The notes beneath the pieces are model-generated. The model did not search any database. It had not been told where the DNA came from and was given only the letters and a program-made list of their open reading frames with translations. A stretch of 16,576 nucleotides of DNA from Phycisphaerales bacterium UBA1926 (GTDB lineage Bacteria; Planctomycetota; Phycisphaerae; Phycisphaerales; UBA1924): assembly GCA_002337215.1 (NCBI GenBank), contig DDFO01000017.1, forward strand, positions 36,401 through 52,976, written 5' to 3'. This document shows, one piece after another, positions 6,802 to 14,265 of the stretch. Position numbers and translations under genes: made by a program. Position 1 is the first letter of the stretch; each line of letters opens with the position of its first letter.

Positions 6802-7656
6802 ATGCTGACCGAACTGCTGACCACGCTCCTCCTTGTCGCCGGGATCACCACCGCGGCTCTCCTCCTCGCCGCGGGCATGCTCCATGCACTCGGCAAGGTC
6901 GGGCTTTCATCCCTCGCCGACTGGTTCACCCGCGCCCCGGGCCTCGATGTGTGGATCTTCTACTTCACCGTCGCCCCCCTGCTCGCCGGGCCGATCGCGA
7001 CAGCGTACGCCACCGATGCGAACCCATGGCTGGCGACTGTCCTGGGCCTCGTGGCCGCGATTGTTGGGCAGTCGCTCGCGCTGATGATCTGGACCAAACT
7101 CCACGAGTTTGCAAACCGCAAGCACCTGCAGGGCCCGCGCCTCGTTAGCCAGATCAACCGCGCCGTCGGCCCGTTTCGCAACCACCTCGCCGTCTGGTGG
7201 ACCGCGTGGGCCGTGCCGATCTTCGCGATGGCTCGGCTCGGGCAGTACTTCGTCTACCCCCCGCTCACGTGGCTCGTCCGATTGCCCAAATACAACACCG
7301 CCGAGTGGGTGAATGTGAGCCGACACAAATTCGAGGGCCTCGTGGGGCACGACCTGATCTGGTGCCTGTATTGCGACTGGATGACGGGGGTGTGGAGCCT
7401 GGGCACGGAGATGTTGCGGAACGTGGAGAGTTTCTGGTGCCCGATCCGGTTCCGCTCGGACAAGAAGTGCGAGAACTGCACGCTCGACTTCCCCGATGTG
7501 GACAACGGATGGGCACCCGAAGACGGGACGATGGCGGACGTGGTGAAATCGCACGCGGACCACTACCCGGGGCCGAACGGGGAGAACGCGTGGTTCGGGC
7601 ACCCGGTGCGGCTGACGGTTGAAAACAATCCAGCCGACACGACATCATCCGATTGA
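6802..7656 (+). CDS. Multi-pass membrane protein with two CxxC pairs, function unknown
   Basis: 284 residues. Hydrophobic segments lie at about 4-30, 50-70, 76-97 and 128-150, so four membrane passes are likely. A soluble C-terminal part follows. That part carries C188 and C191 (CLYC), C213, C223 and C226 (CENC), plus H176 and H183, which could form a metal site or disulfides. The stretch GLVGHDLIWCLYCDWMTG looks strongly constrained. The last 55 residues are acidic and lack secondary-structure character. I do not recognise the family. It starts 22 nt after the VOC gene on the same strand with no strong ribosome binding site, so the two are probably co-transcribed. Confidence 0.8.
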   Translation: MLTELLTTLLLVAGITTAALLLAAGMLHALGKVGLSSLADWFTRAPGLDVWIFYFTVAPLLAGPIATAYATDANPWLATVLGLVAAIVGQSLALMIWTKLHEFANRKHLQGPRLVSQINRAVGPFRNHLAVWWTAWAVPIFAMARLGQYFVYPPLTWLVRLPKYNTAEWVNVSRHKFEGLVGHDLIWCLYCDWMTGVWSLGTEMLRNVESFWCPIRFRSDKKCENCTLDFPDVDNGWAPEDGTMADVVKSHADHYPGPNGENAWFGHPVRLTVENNPADTTSSD

Positions 7657-7782
7657 CCGTTCGCCGCTCGGTTTTTGTTGCACCGGACCGCTTGCGATGG
7701 AACACTATTAGTTGATCCAGTGCCCGTCCGGCGTTGGGCTGCCTTCGCCGCGGGCTCGCACGACGGACGAGGGGGTCCATCG

Positions 7783-8364
7783 ATGAATCCATCCGCATCA
7801 CCGATCCACAAGGCACAGGTCTCTTTCCTGTCGCTTGCCGTATCGTCGGCCGTAGGGCTCGCCGGATCGATCAGTCCCATCTCCGCAACAACTGATAATT
7901 TGGTATTCGGCGATCCAGCGTTTCTCATCGACGGCGTCATCGATGTCGATCAGAACGCCGGCATCGGGGGTTCGGTCTCCGGCCAGTTCGCTGGACCGTA
8001 CAGCGTCACATTCGATCTCGGCGGCGTCTTCAACCTGACCGGCATTCAACTCTGGAACAATGCCGGAAATATCGACAATGACGGCGAGGGGATCGATGCT
8101 TTCTTTCTTCGCTTCGAAGACGCGGCCGGGCAGCTCGCCGGGACGTTGAGTGCAAATGCCGCGGACTCGCTCGACATGCAGGTGTTCGAATTCGACTTCC
8201 CCCAGGTAACATTCGTCGACCTGCGGATCGAATCGAACCATGCACCGACCATGCGGAACTATGCGGCGCTGCACGAAATCGCGTTCGTACCGGCACCGAC
8301 TGTTGCCGTCCTGATCATGCCGGCGTTGCTTCTTCGTGGCGCGCGCCGCCGTGTGGATCGTTGA
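7783..8364 (+). CDS. Secreted protein with VPAP (PEP-CTERM-like) sorting tail
   Basis: 193 residues from the ATG at 7783, preceded by GAGGGGG. A signal peptide covers about residues 1-35, ending near SPISA. The mature part (36-168) is beta-rich and without cysteine. The section VTFDLGGVFNLTGIQLWNN recalls F5/8 type C (discoidin, galactose-binding-like) domains. The tail is VPAP at 169-172, a hydrophobic stretch at 173-185 and an RGARRR basic end at 185-190. This is the three-part layout of PEP-CTERM-type sorting signals processed by exosortases, in the variant seen in planctomycetes. It is likely exported and then anchored or released at the cell surface. An upstream TTG at 7675 would destroy the signal peptide and is not favoured. 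The 126-nt gap upstream may hold its own promoter. Confidence 0.85.
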   Translation: MNPSASPIHKAQVSFLSLAVSSAVGLAGSISPISATTDNLVFGDPAFLIDGVIDVDQNAGIGGSVSGQFAGPYSVTFDLGGVFNLTGIQLWNNAGNIDNDGEGIDAFFLRFEDAAGQLAGTLSANAADSLDMQVFEFDFPQVTFVDLRIESNHAPTMRNYAALHEIAFVPAPTVAVLIMPALLLRGARRRVDR

Positions 8365-8390
8365 CGGGGGTTCGCGATCTCATGCGTGCC

Positions 8391-10268
8391 TCAACGGCTG
8401 CTGAGGAGTGCGAAGACACGGTCTGAGACATCACCGCTCTCGACGACCTCCCCAAATCCCTCCTCCCGCCGCCTCTTGACCTCCGCCCCGCCCTTCTCGA
8501 GCGTCTTGGGGCCGATCGTGATGCGGATCGGGATCCCGATCAGGTCGGCGTCCTTGAATTTCACGCCGGGGCGTTCCTTCCGATCGTCGATCAGGACGTC
8601 GACGCCGCGTGACGACAGATCGTCGGCGATCTGGTCGCAGGCCGTCCGGCTCGCCTCGTCCTCGGGTTTCACAAGGCAGATGAGGGCGTGGTAGGGCGCG
8701 ACGGGAGCGGGCCAGATGATGCCGTTGTCGTCGTGGCTCATCTCGACGCAGGCCGCCATCGTCCGGCTGACGCCGATGCCGTAGCAGCCCATTATGACAG
8801 CCTGCTTTTTCTGGTCCTTGTCGAGCACGCTGAAGTCAAACGCCTCGCTGTACTTCGTCCCAAGCTTGAAGATGTGGCCGACCTCGATACCCCGCTTGGC
8901 CTCCAGCGTTGCCCCGGGCGACCTCGGGCTCGGGTCGCCGGCGAGGGCGTTCCGGATGTCGGCTACCTTTACAGAATCTCCGAGGACTGTCTTATCCGGA
9001 CTTACCGTCCCCGGCTCGGGCAATTCCGCGCCGAGATCCCGGGTCCAGTTGAATCCCGTGTCGTGGTGGTCTGGCTTGTCAGATCCCGTCGCCCAGGTTC
9101 CGCCTTCGCCTTCTGGACTGGTCGCGTCGGGATCGACCACGAGCAAGCAGTCCGGGATCGAGATCGCGGAGCGAGGGCTCACATATCCGATCGAGAATCC
9201 GGCCTCCCTCGCCGACTTCTCGTCACCCATCTCGACCGCGAATCCCACGGCGTCGCGCACCTTTCCCTCGTTGACATCGTGGTCACCTCGGACGACGGCG
9301 AGCACCCACTTCGGGCCGCACTCCTCCGGCTCCACAGGCTGCATCACGATCGTCTTGAGCATCCCGGCGGGCGTGGTTCCCAGGTGCTCAGCCACGCCGT
9401 CGATACCGGGCATCTTGGGTGTGTGATGCGTCGCAAGATCGCGTGCCGGAGCGGAGGCGAACGAATACGCGCGCTCGCCCGTCTCGCACTTCTCGACATT
9501 CGCGGCGTAGCCGCTGGCCGGGCACACCATGATGGTGTCCTCGCCCGTCGCGCAGTTGACCATGAACTCATGGCTTGCTGACCCGCCGATCGGGCCCGCC
9601 TCAGCCTCGACGATGCTGAAGTCGAGCCCGCAGCGCCTGAAGATGTTCTCGTAGGCCGAGTACATCGCGTCGTAGGTCTCGTTGAGCCCCCCTTCACCCT
9701 CGACTGCGAGGTGGAACGAGTAGGCGTCCTTCATGATGAACTCGCGCCCGCGGAGGAGGCCCGCCCTGGGCCTGAACTCATCGCGGAACTTGGTCTGGAT
9801 CTGGTAGACGTTGACAGGGAGCTGCTTGTAGGAATTCACCGAGCCCTTGAGCATCTCGGTGACGATCTCCTCGTGCGTGGGGCCCAGGGCCGCGTCCCGG
9901 CCGTGGCGGTCGGTGAAGCGCATCAGCAGGTCGCCGTAGTCTTCGTCCCGCTTCGTCCCCTTGTAGAGCTCGATCGGCACGATATGGGGCACGAGCATCT
10001 CGCTCGCGCCCGCACCGTCCATCTCCTCGCGCACGATCGTCTCGATCTTCGACAGCACGCGCTTCGCGAGCGGGAGATAGTCGTAGACGCCGGACCCGAC
10101 CTTGCGGATGTACCCGGCCCGCGTGAGGAAGATGTGGCTGGGCAGTTCCGCGTCCGCGGGCGCGTCGCGCGCCGTGGGGATCAGGGTCCGCGACCAGCGG
10201 TGCACCGCCCCCCGACGAACGGTGGTAAACAGAGAGCCGGCAGTCGACGTTGGGACGGATTCACTCAT
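8391..10268 (-). CDS. proS: Prolyl-tRNA synthetase, bacterial type with editing insert
   Basis: 625 residues. It charges tRNA-Pro with proline in the cytoplasm and clears Ala-tRNA-Pro. Class II core: RWSRTLIPT at 24-32 near the start, ALGPTHEE at 127-134, motif 2 FRDEFRPRAGLLRGREF at 161-177, and motif 3 GCYGIGVSRTMAACVE near residue 500. Between motifs 2 and 3 is a YbaK-like editing insert (about 255-400), including LKTIV with the expected lysine. The anticodon-binding domain closes the protein. Most ProRS proteins start close to RWSRTL; here the ATG at 10268 adds about 23 residues and has no Shine-Dalgarno. A GTG at 10205 behind a G-rich stretch is a possible alternative. It lies 62 nt after the QueC-like gene. 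Confidence 0.97.
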   Translation of the reverse strand: MSESVPTSTAGSLFTTVRRGAVHRWSRTLIPTARDAPADAELPSHIFLTRAGYIRKVGSGVYDYLPLAKRVLSKIETIVREEMDGAGASEMLVPHIVPIELYKGTKRDEDYGDLLMRFTDRHGRDAALGPTHEEIVTEMLKGSVNSYKQLPVNVYQIQTKFRDEFRPRAGLLRGREFIMKDAYSFHLAVEGEGGLNETYDAMYSAYENIFRRCGLDFSIVEAEAGPIGGSASHEFMVNCATGEDTIMVCPASGYAANVEKCETGERAYSFASAPARDLATHHTPKMPGIDGVAEHLGTTPAGMLKTIVMQPVEPEECGPKWVLAVVRGDHDVNEGKVRDAVGFAVEMGDEKSAREAGFSIGYVSPRSAISIPDCLLVVDPDATSPEGEGGTWATGSDKPDHHDTGFNWTRDLGAELPEPGTVSPDKTVLGDSVKVADIRNALAGDPSPRSPGATLEAKRGIEVGHIFKLGTKYSEAFDFSVLDKDQKKQAVIMGCYGIGVSRTMAACVEMSHDDNGIIWPAPVAPYHALICLVKPEDEASRTACDQIADDLSSRGVDVLIDDRKERPGVKFKDADLIGIPIRITIGPKTLEKGGAEVKRRREEGFGEVVESGDVSDRVFALLSSR

Positions 10269-10330
10269 GGGACGCGAGTTTAGGACGCGTCAGCCCGCTG
10301 AACATCCACCCGCCCAACGCCCGATCAAAC

Positions 10331-10942
10331 TCAGGCCGAGATGGGAAGCAACGGCGCCCACCGCGCCCGCTCGGTGCTCGCTGCACTCGAATCGTCCGAC
10401 CACCACCAGCAGTCCTCGAACCGAACCCCGACATCGCACGCCAGATCCGCCAACTGCTCGTCGGTCAGGTCCACGAACGGCGTCTCGATCCGCACCTCTG
10501 GGATCCCCGCCGCCGGGGCGTCCAACGACACCAGACGGCTCGCCAGTGTCGCCCGGTTCACCGCGTCGGCGATCAACTCCACGATCGCGGGTTCCGACGA
10601 CGCGGGACCCGCGGGCACGATCGGCCAGACCACGATGGGGCACGCCAACCTGAGTGCTGCCGTCGTGGCGTCGATCAGCAGCCGCGTTGCCGCCTCACCC
10701 GTGTGCCCCCCCGTTTCCGGCGCTCCACGCCGCGTCGCGACGCCGAGCCCCAGCGACTTTGCCTGACGCTCCGACGCCGTGCGCCCGAGCGACGAACCGC
10801 TCCAGACGACAGGCCGGCCCCTTCCCCGGCTCTCGCGTCGGACGGTTTCCTCGGACGCGATCATCGCCGCAACGAGCCCGGGGAGGTCGCCGTGCGAGAT
10901 CACCAGCCGTGTGACGCTGTCGGTCGCAGGTTGATTGGTCAT
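10331..10942 (-). CDS. Degenerate QueC-like (7-cyano-7-deazaguanine synthase fold) protein
   Basis: 203 residues from the ATG at 10942; a GTG at 10966 would add eight. The C-terminal half follows the QueC pattern: an AATRLLIDATTAALRLA helix at 84-100, an EPAIVELIADAVNRA helix at 117-131, ETPFVDLTDEQLADLACDVG at 153-172, and VRFEDCWWW at 173-181 where QueC has its TWSCY region. The N-terminal strand-loop reads VISHGDLPGL (14-23), where QueC has the ATP-binding SGGxDS loop. The CxxC-type zinc cluster at the end is missing. An active pre-queuosine enzyme is therefore unlikely; a catalytically dead or repurposed relative is more plausible. The assignment rests on pattern matching by eye. It is divergent from the sirtuin (73 bp) and lies upstream of proS on the same strand. 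Confidence 0.7.
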   Translation of the reverse strand: MTNQPATDSVTRLVISHGDLPGLVAAMIASEETVRRESRGRGRPVVWSGSSLGRTASERQAKSLGLGVATRRGAPETGGHTGEAATRLLIDATTAALRLACPIVVWPIVPAGPASSEPAIVELIADAVNRATLASRLVSLDAPAAGIPEVRIETPFVDLTDEQLADLACDVGVRFEDCWWWSDDSSAASTERARWAPLLPISA

Positions 10943-11015
10943 TGAGAGCCTATCGGCCGATCGCACCGGATTACCCCAGCGGTCCCCACTCTGGCGGTGC
11001 CCGTACGCTCAGGGC
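10943..11015. promoter_or_regulatory. 73-bp divergent promoter region, QueC-like gene and sirtuin
   Basis: The two genes start back to back here. A 10-bp palindrome ATCGGCCGAT lies at 10952-10961. No recognisable -35/-10 pair is visible, and neither start has a strong Shine-Dalgarno. Confidence 0.35.
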
Positions 11016-11804
11016 ATGACGAGACCCGACGATCGAATCGAACTCGACGCCGCCCGCGATGCCCTTGCGTCTGCCCGGGCGATCGTGGTCCTCACCGGGT
11101 CCGGCGTCTCCGCTGAGAGCAGAATCCCGACGTTCAGGACATCCCCCCCGAGCCGCGATCACGACCAGAGCGATGATGACACCATGCAGGCGCTCTGGGC
11201 CGAGTTCGATCCACAGGCACTCGCCACGCCCGAAGCTTTCGAGGCCGACCCTGAGACCGTCACACGCTGGTACGACTGGCGACGATGCAAGTGCATCGAC
11301 GCCGAGCCCAACCCGGGGCACAGGGCCCTCGCCGGCCTCCAGCAACGGGCCATGTCCGAGGGGCGGCGATTCACCATGCTCACCCAGAACGTGGACGGCC
11401 TCCACCAACGCGCGGGCTCCGTCGGCGTCGTCGAGCTCCATGGATCCATCATGCGATGGCGCGGCGTGCAGACGGCAACCCCCGCCGAGGTCCCCCGCGG
11501 TCCGTTCGAGTCCTTTCCTCCGACCCTGGAGACGGGCGAGATCATCCGCCCGGCTGTCGTCTGGTTCGGGGAGACGCTCCCGCCTGACGCGATCGAAGCC
11601 GCGTCTGCGGCCCTCGACGCCTGCGATCTCTTCCTCTCGATCGGCACCAGTTCCGTGGTTTACCCCGCCGCGGGTTTTATCCACACCGCCAAGGCAAACG
11701 GCGCGACCACCATCGAGATCAATCCTGAAGACACGCCAAACTCGGGCATCACCGATATCGCACTCCGCGGCAAGGCCGGCGAGGTTCTTCCGAGACTGCT
11801 CTGA
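11016..11804 (+). CDS. Sir2-family NAD-dependent deacylase lacking the zinc cysteines
   Basis: 262 residues. Sirtuins remove acyl groups from lysines using NAD. Seen here: NAD-binding GSGVSAESRIPTFR (28-41), TQNVDGLHQRAG (123-134), catalytic H142 in ELHGS, RPAVVWFGE (178-186), SIGTSSVVYPAA (208-219) and EINPE (234-238). Y86 and R89 (YDWR) match the YxxR pair that marks SIRT5/CobB-type desuccinylase and demalonylase activity. The zinc ribbon between 149 and 178 has no cysteine at all; the only cysteines are C91, C93 and C203. Loss of zinc binding may be compensated by other packing, or activity may be altered. I chose the ATG at 11016 because the 27 upstream residues of the open frame are not conserved-looking. 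It ends 22 bp from the convergent epimerase gene. Confidence 0.88.
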   Translation: MTRPDDRIELDAARDALASARAIVVLTGSGVSAESRIPTFRTSPPSRDHDQSDDDTMQALWAEFDPQALATPEAFEADPETVTRWYDWRRCKCIDAEPNPGHRALAGLQQRAMSEGRRFTMLTQNVDGLHQRAGSVGVVELHGSIMRWRGVQTATPAEVPRGPFESFPPTLETGEIIRPAVVWFGETLPPDAIEAASAALDACDLFLSIGTSSVVYPAAGFIHTAKANGATTIEINPEDTPNSGITDIALRGKAGEVLPRLL

Positions 11805-11826
11805 CTGTGGGTCGATTGCTCGCGGC

Positions 11827-12747
11827 TTAACCGATCAGTTGCGTCTTCTTCATCGCCCCGATCAGTTCTTCCAGATGCGTCCGAAGCCCCGCGTGCCCCC
11901 GGTCCAGTCGGACGCCGGGCAGCGACCGCGCCTTGGAAACGTCGAACACGTTCTTGGGTTCCGGCGGGCTGCTGAGATTGATCTCGGGGCGGATCCTCAT
12001 GATGTCGGCCGCCATCGTCGCGAGGTCTCCCCACCGCGCGTAGCAGTCCACGAGGTTGTACGCCTGTCCTCGCCCGGTATCGTTCCCGACGAGCGCCACG
12101 ACCGCCGCCGCGACATCGTCGACGTGGACGAACTTGCCGCCTCCCGCCTTGCGGTACTCACGCTCATCGTCGATCTGCCGGACGATCGAGTAGCCGATCG
12201 TTCTGTCGAGCTTCGGATCGATCCCGTACACGGCGCAGGGCCGGACCGCCGAGACGAGCCGGTCTCGCTCGAAGCACTCGCACCACAGGTGCGCCTCGAC
12301 CGATGCTTTGAACGCCCCGTACGGCGTCCCGGGCCGCAGCGGGTGGTCCTCATCGGGCCTTCCCCCCCACCGCTCGAGCATGTCGTGGTGCACTGCGATC
12401 GAGCTCATGTAGATGAACTGCCGCGGCGCGGACATCTCGAGCAGCCGGATCGAGCCGACGAGATTATTCAGCAGATGCCGCCGGAACCCCCCCCGCTGCT
12501 TGAAGCCTCCGCGGAGCACCTCCCAATCCACGCTGTTGTGGATCACGCAGTCGCACCCGGCGAAGAAGTCGTGAAACACCGTCTCGTCGGCCTGCTCACC
12601 GAATGTCAGCCGATGGCAGTACGGCTGCACCGATTGCCAGGCCGACGTCTCACGGACCAGCCCGCACACCTCGTGCCCGGCGTCCACCAGCCGCTTCGCC
12701 AGCGTCGAGCCTATGAACCCCGTGACTCCGGTGAGGGCGATTCGCAT
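11827..12747 (-). CDS. NAD-dependent epimerase/dehydratase (extended SDR)
   Basis: 306 residues from the ATG at 12747 (MRIALTG). The Rossmann motif GVTGFIG is at 7-13. The catalytic set is MSS at 114-116 and Y143/K147 in YGAFK. RPCAVYG and KFVHVDDVA follow later, as in extended short-chain dehydrogenases acting on nucleotide sugars or related substrates. The specific substrate cannot be read from the sequence. A longer open frame reaches 12786, but it adds residues before the Rossmann strand and is unlikely. No Shine-Dalgarno is visible. It is convergent with the sirtuin and divergent from the NADH dehydrogenase across 99 bp. Confidence 0.9.
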   Translation of the reverse strand: MRIALTGVTGFIGSTLAKRLVDAGHEVCGLVRETSAWQSVQPYCHRLTFGEQADETVFHDFFAGCDCVIHNSVDWEVLRGGFKQRGGFRRHLLNNLVGSIRLLEMSAPRQFIYMSSIAVHHDMLERWGGRPDEDHPLRPGTPYGAFKASVEAHLWCECFERDRLVSAVRPCAVYGIDPKLDRTIGYSIVRQIDDEREYRKAGGGKFVHVDDVAAAVVALVGNDTGRGQAYNLVDCYARWGDLATMAADIMRIRPEINLSSPPEPKNVFDVSKARSLPGVRLDRGHAGLRTHLEELIGAMKKTQLIG

Positions 12748-12831
12748 GGAAACAGCGTACCGTCCAGAGCGAGGACAGTCCTGCAAACCGGACCCGGGAC
12801 GCGCAGATCACACCCCCCGAGCACTCTTGAC

Positions 12832-12838
12832 GGAGGAG
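12832..12838 (+). promoter_or_regulatory. Strong Shine-Dalgarno that fixes the TTG start of ndh
   Basis: GGAGGAG lies 8 nt before TTG at 12847, an ideal spacing. No ATG or GTG in frame fits the start of the Rossmann fold, so this site decides the start. Confidence 0.8.
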
Positions 12839-12846
12839 ACCCGCAG

Positions 12847-14145
12847 TTGCCATCCCGCCCCACCATCGTCGTCATCGGCGCGGGCTTCGGCGGGCTCTCC
12901 GCTGTCCGGGCCCTGCGCCGCGCCGACGCCGAGATCGTCGTCATCGACCGCAAAAACCACCACACGTTCCAGCCCCTGCTCTACCAGGTCGCCTCCGCCG
13001 GTCTCAGCCCCGCCGACATCGCCGCCCCGATTCGACGCATCCTCCGACGCCAACCCAACTGCCGCGTCGTGCTCGGCGAGGTCAGCAGCATCGATCTCGC
13101 CGTCCGGACCGTCTCGACCGCGGAGGCCGAGTTCGCCTATGACCATCTCATCCTCGCGACGGGCGCGACGCACTCGTACTTCGGCCGCGACGACTGGGCC
13201 GCCCACGCCCCGGGCCTCAAGACCGTCGAGGATGCCGTTGATATCCGCCGCCGCGTCCTGACCGCCTTCGAGTTCGCCGAGAACGCCGCCGACGACGAGG
13301 CCCGCCGCGCCGCCCTCACGTTCGCCATCATCGGCGCGGGCCCCACCGGCGTCGAGATGGCCGGCGCCCTCGCCGAGATCGCCCTGACCGTCATCCGATC
13401 CGACTACCGCCACATCGACACCGCGAGCGCCCGAATCATCCTCATCGAGGCCGCAGACCGCGTCCTCCCCGCGATGAACGCCGACTGCTCACGACATGCC
13501 CTCACCCAACTCCAGAGCCTGGGCGTCGCCTGCTGGCTCGGACGCACCGTGACCGATGTCGACGCGCAGGGCCTCACGCTCGGCGAGGGCGACAACACCG
13601 AGCGACTCCGGGCCCGCACCGTCATCTGGGCCGCGGGCGTCAAGGCCTCACCGCTCGGCGCCGTCATCGCACGTCAAGCCCGCATCGAAACCGACCGGCG
13701 CGGCCGCGTCCCCGTCCGCCCGGATCTCACGATCGAGGGTCACCCCGAGGTCTTCGTCATCGGTGATCTCTCGAGCGCCGCATCCACGGACGGCGACCCC
13801 GTTCCGGGCGTCGCCCCCGCCGCAATGCAGATGGGCCGGCACGCCGGACGCACGATCGCCCGCGGGCTCGCGGATCCGAACAGCGTCGTGACGCACACGC
13901 CCTTCCGCTACAAGGACAAAGGCCTCATCGCGACCATCGGACGCCACCGCGCCACGGGCACGCTCTTCGGCCGCGACCTCCACGGCTTCCTCGCCTGGGT
14001 CCTCTGGGCCTGGGTCCACTTGTTCTTCCTGATCGGCTTCCGCAACCGGCTTCTCGTCATGGTCCAGTGGACCTGGAACTACCTGACCCACCAGCGCGGC
14101 GCCCGCCTCATCACCGACCCGGTGCAGGCGGCCCCTCCCCCATAA
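12847..14145 (+). CDS. ndh: Type II NADH dehydrogenase (NDH-2), TTG start
   Basis: 432 residues. A membrane-bound flavoprotein that passes electrons from NADH to quinone without pumping protons. It has the FAD-binding GAGFGG (11-16) and the NDH-2 signature around HHTFQPLLYQVASAGLSP (38-55). ATGATHSYFG is at 104-113, and the NADH-binding GAGPTGVEMAGALAE is at 163-177. WAAGVKASP (261-269) and FVIGDLSS (303-310) follow. The C-terminal segment 379-410 is aromatic and hydrophobic, fitting membrane attachment. The open frame runs back to 11059, but that upstream part is antisense to the epimerase and not protein-like. The real start is the TTG at 12847. It converges on the UDP-xylose synthase gene. 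Confidence 0.95.
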   Translation: MPSRPTIVVIGAGFGGLSAVRALRRADAEIVVIDRKNHHTFQPLLYQVASAGLSPADIAAPIRRILRRQPNCRVVLGEVSSIDLAVRTVSTAEAEFAYDHLILATGATHSYFGRDDWAAHAPGLKTVEDAVDIRRRVLTAFEFAENAADDEARRAALTFAIIGAGPTGVEMAGALAEIALTVIRSDYRHIDTASARIILIEAADRVLPAMNADCSRHALTQLQSLGVACWLGRTVTDVDAQGLTLGEGDNTERLRARTVIWAAGVKASPLGAVIARQARIETDRRGRVPVRPDLTIEGHPEVFVIGDLSSAASTDGDPVPGVAPAAMQMGRHAGRTIARGLADPNSVVTHTPFRYKDKGLIATIGRHRATGTLFGRDLHGFLAWVLWAWVHLFFLIGFRNRLLVMVQWTWNYLTHQRGARLITDPVQAAPPP

Positions 14146-14182
14146 ACACCAGCGAGCCGGCATCGATTTCGACAAGGCCCCG

Positions 14183-14206
14183 ACGCGAACCCCAAGCCCT
14201 TCGCGT
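14183..14206 (+). terminator. Inverted repeat downstream of ndh
   Basis: ACGCGAA at 14183-14189 and TTCGCGT at 14200-14206 form a 7-bp stem with a 10-nt loop, 38 nt after the ndh stop codon. No T-run follows on the plus strand, so it is at best a weak or factor-dependent terminator. Confidence 0.3.
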
Positions 14207-14210
14207 GCAT

Positions 14211-14228
14211 AAAAAAGGCGACACCGCC
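14211..14228 (-). terminator. Possible intrinsic terminator of the UDP-xylose synthase operon
   Basis: On the minus strand GGCG-GTGT-CGCC is followed at once by six T residues, about 35 nt after the stop codon at 14263. The stem is only 4 bp but all G-C. The neighbouring 16-bp tandem repeat lies between it and the gene. Confidence 0.45.
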
Positions 14229-14233
14229 GCCGC

Positions 14234-14265
14234 CCCGCTGGAACGATCACCCGCCGGAACGATCA
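14234..14265 (-). repeat. 16-bp tandem repeat over the end of the UDP-xylose synthase gene
   Basis: On the minus strand TGATCGTTCCGGCGGG is followed directly by TGATCGTTCCAGCGGG, one mismatch. The first copy begins with the TGA stop codon of the gene, so the second copy repeats the stop in the same frame position. A short slippage duplication is the simplest explanation. Confidence 0.7.

Noticed and set aside
8688-9581. 297-residue plus-strand open frame opposite proS
   Set aside because: It is antisense to a complete prolyl-tRNA synthetase with all class II motifs and has no recognisable domain.
11059-12846. Upstream part of a 1028-residue plus-strand open frame
   Set aside because: It is antisense to the epimerase and out of frame over the sirtuin, is Arg/Pro/Ser-rich and not protein-like. 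Only the part from 12847 is NDH-2.
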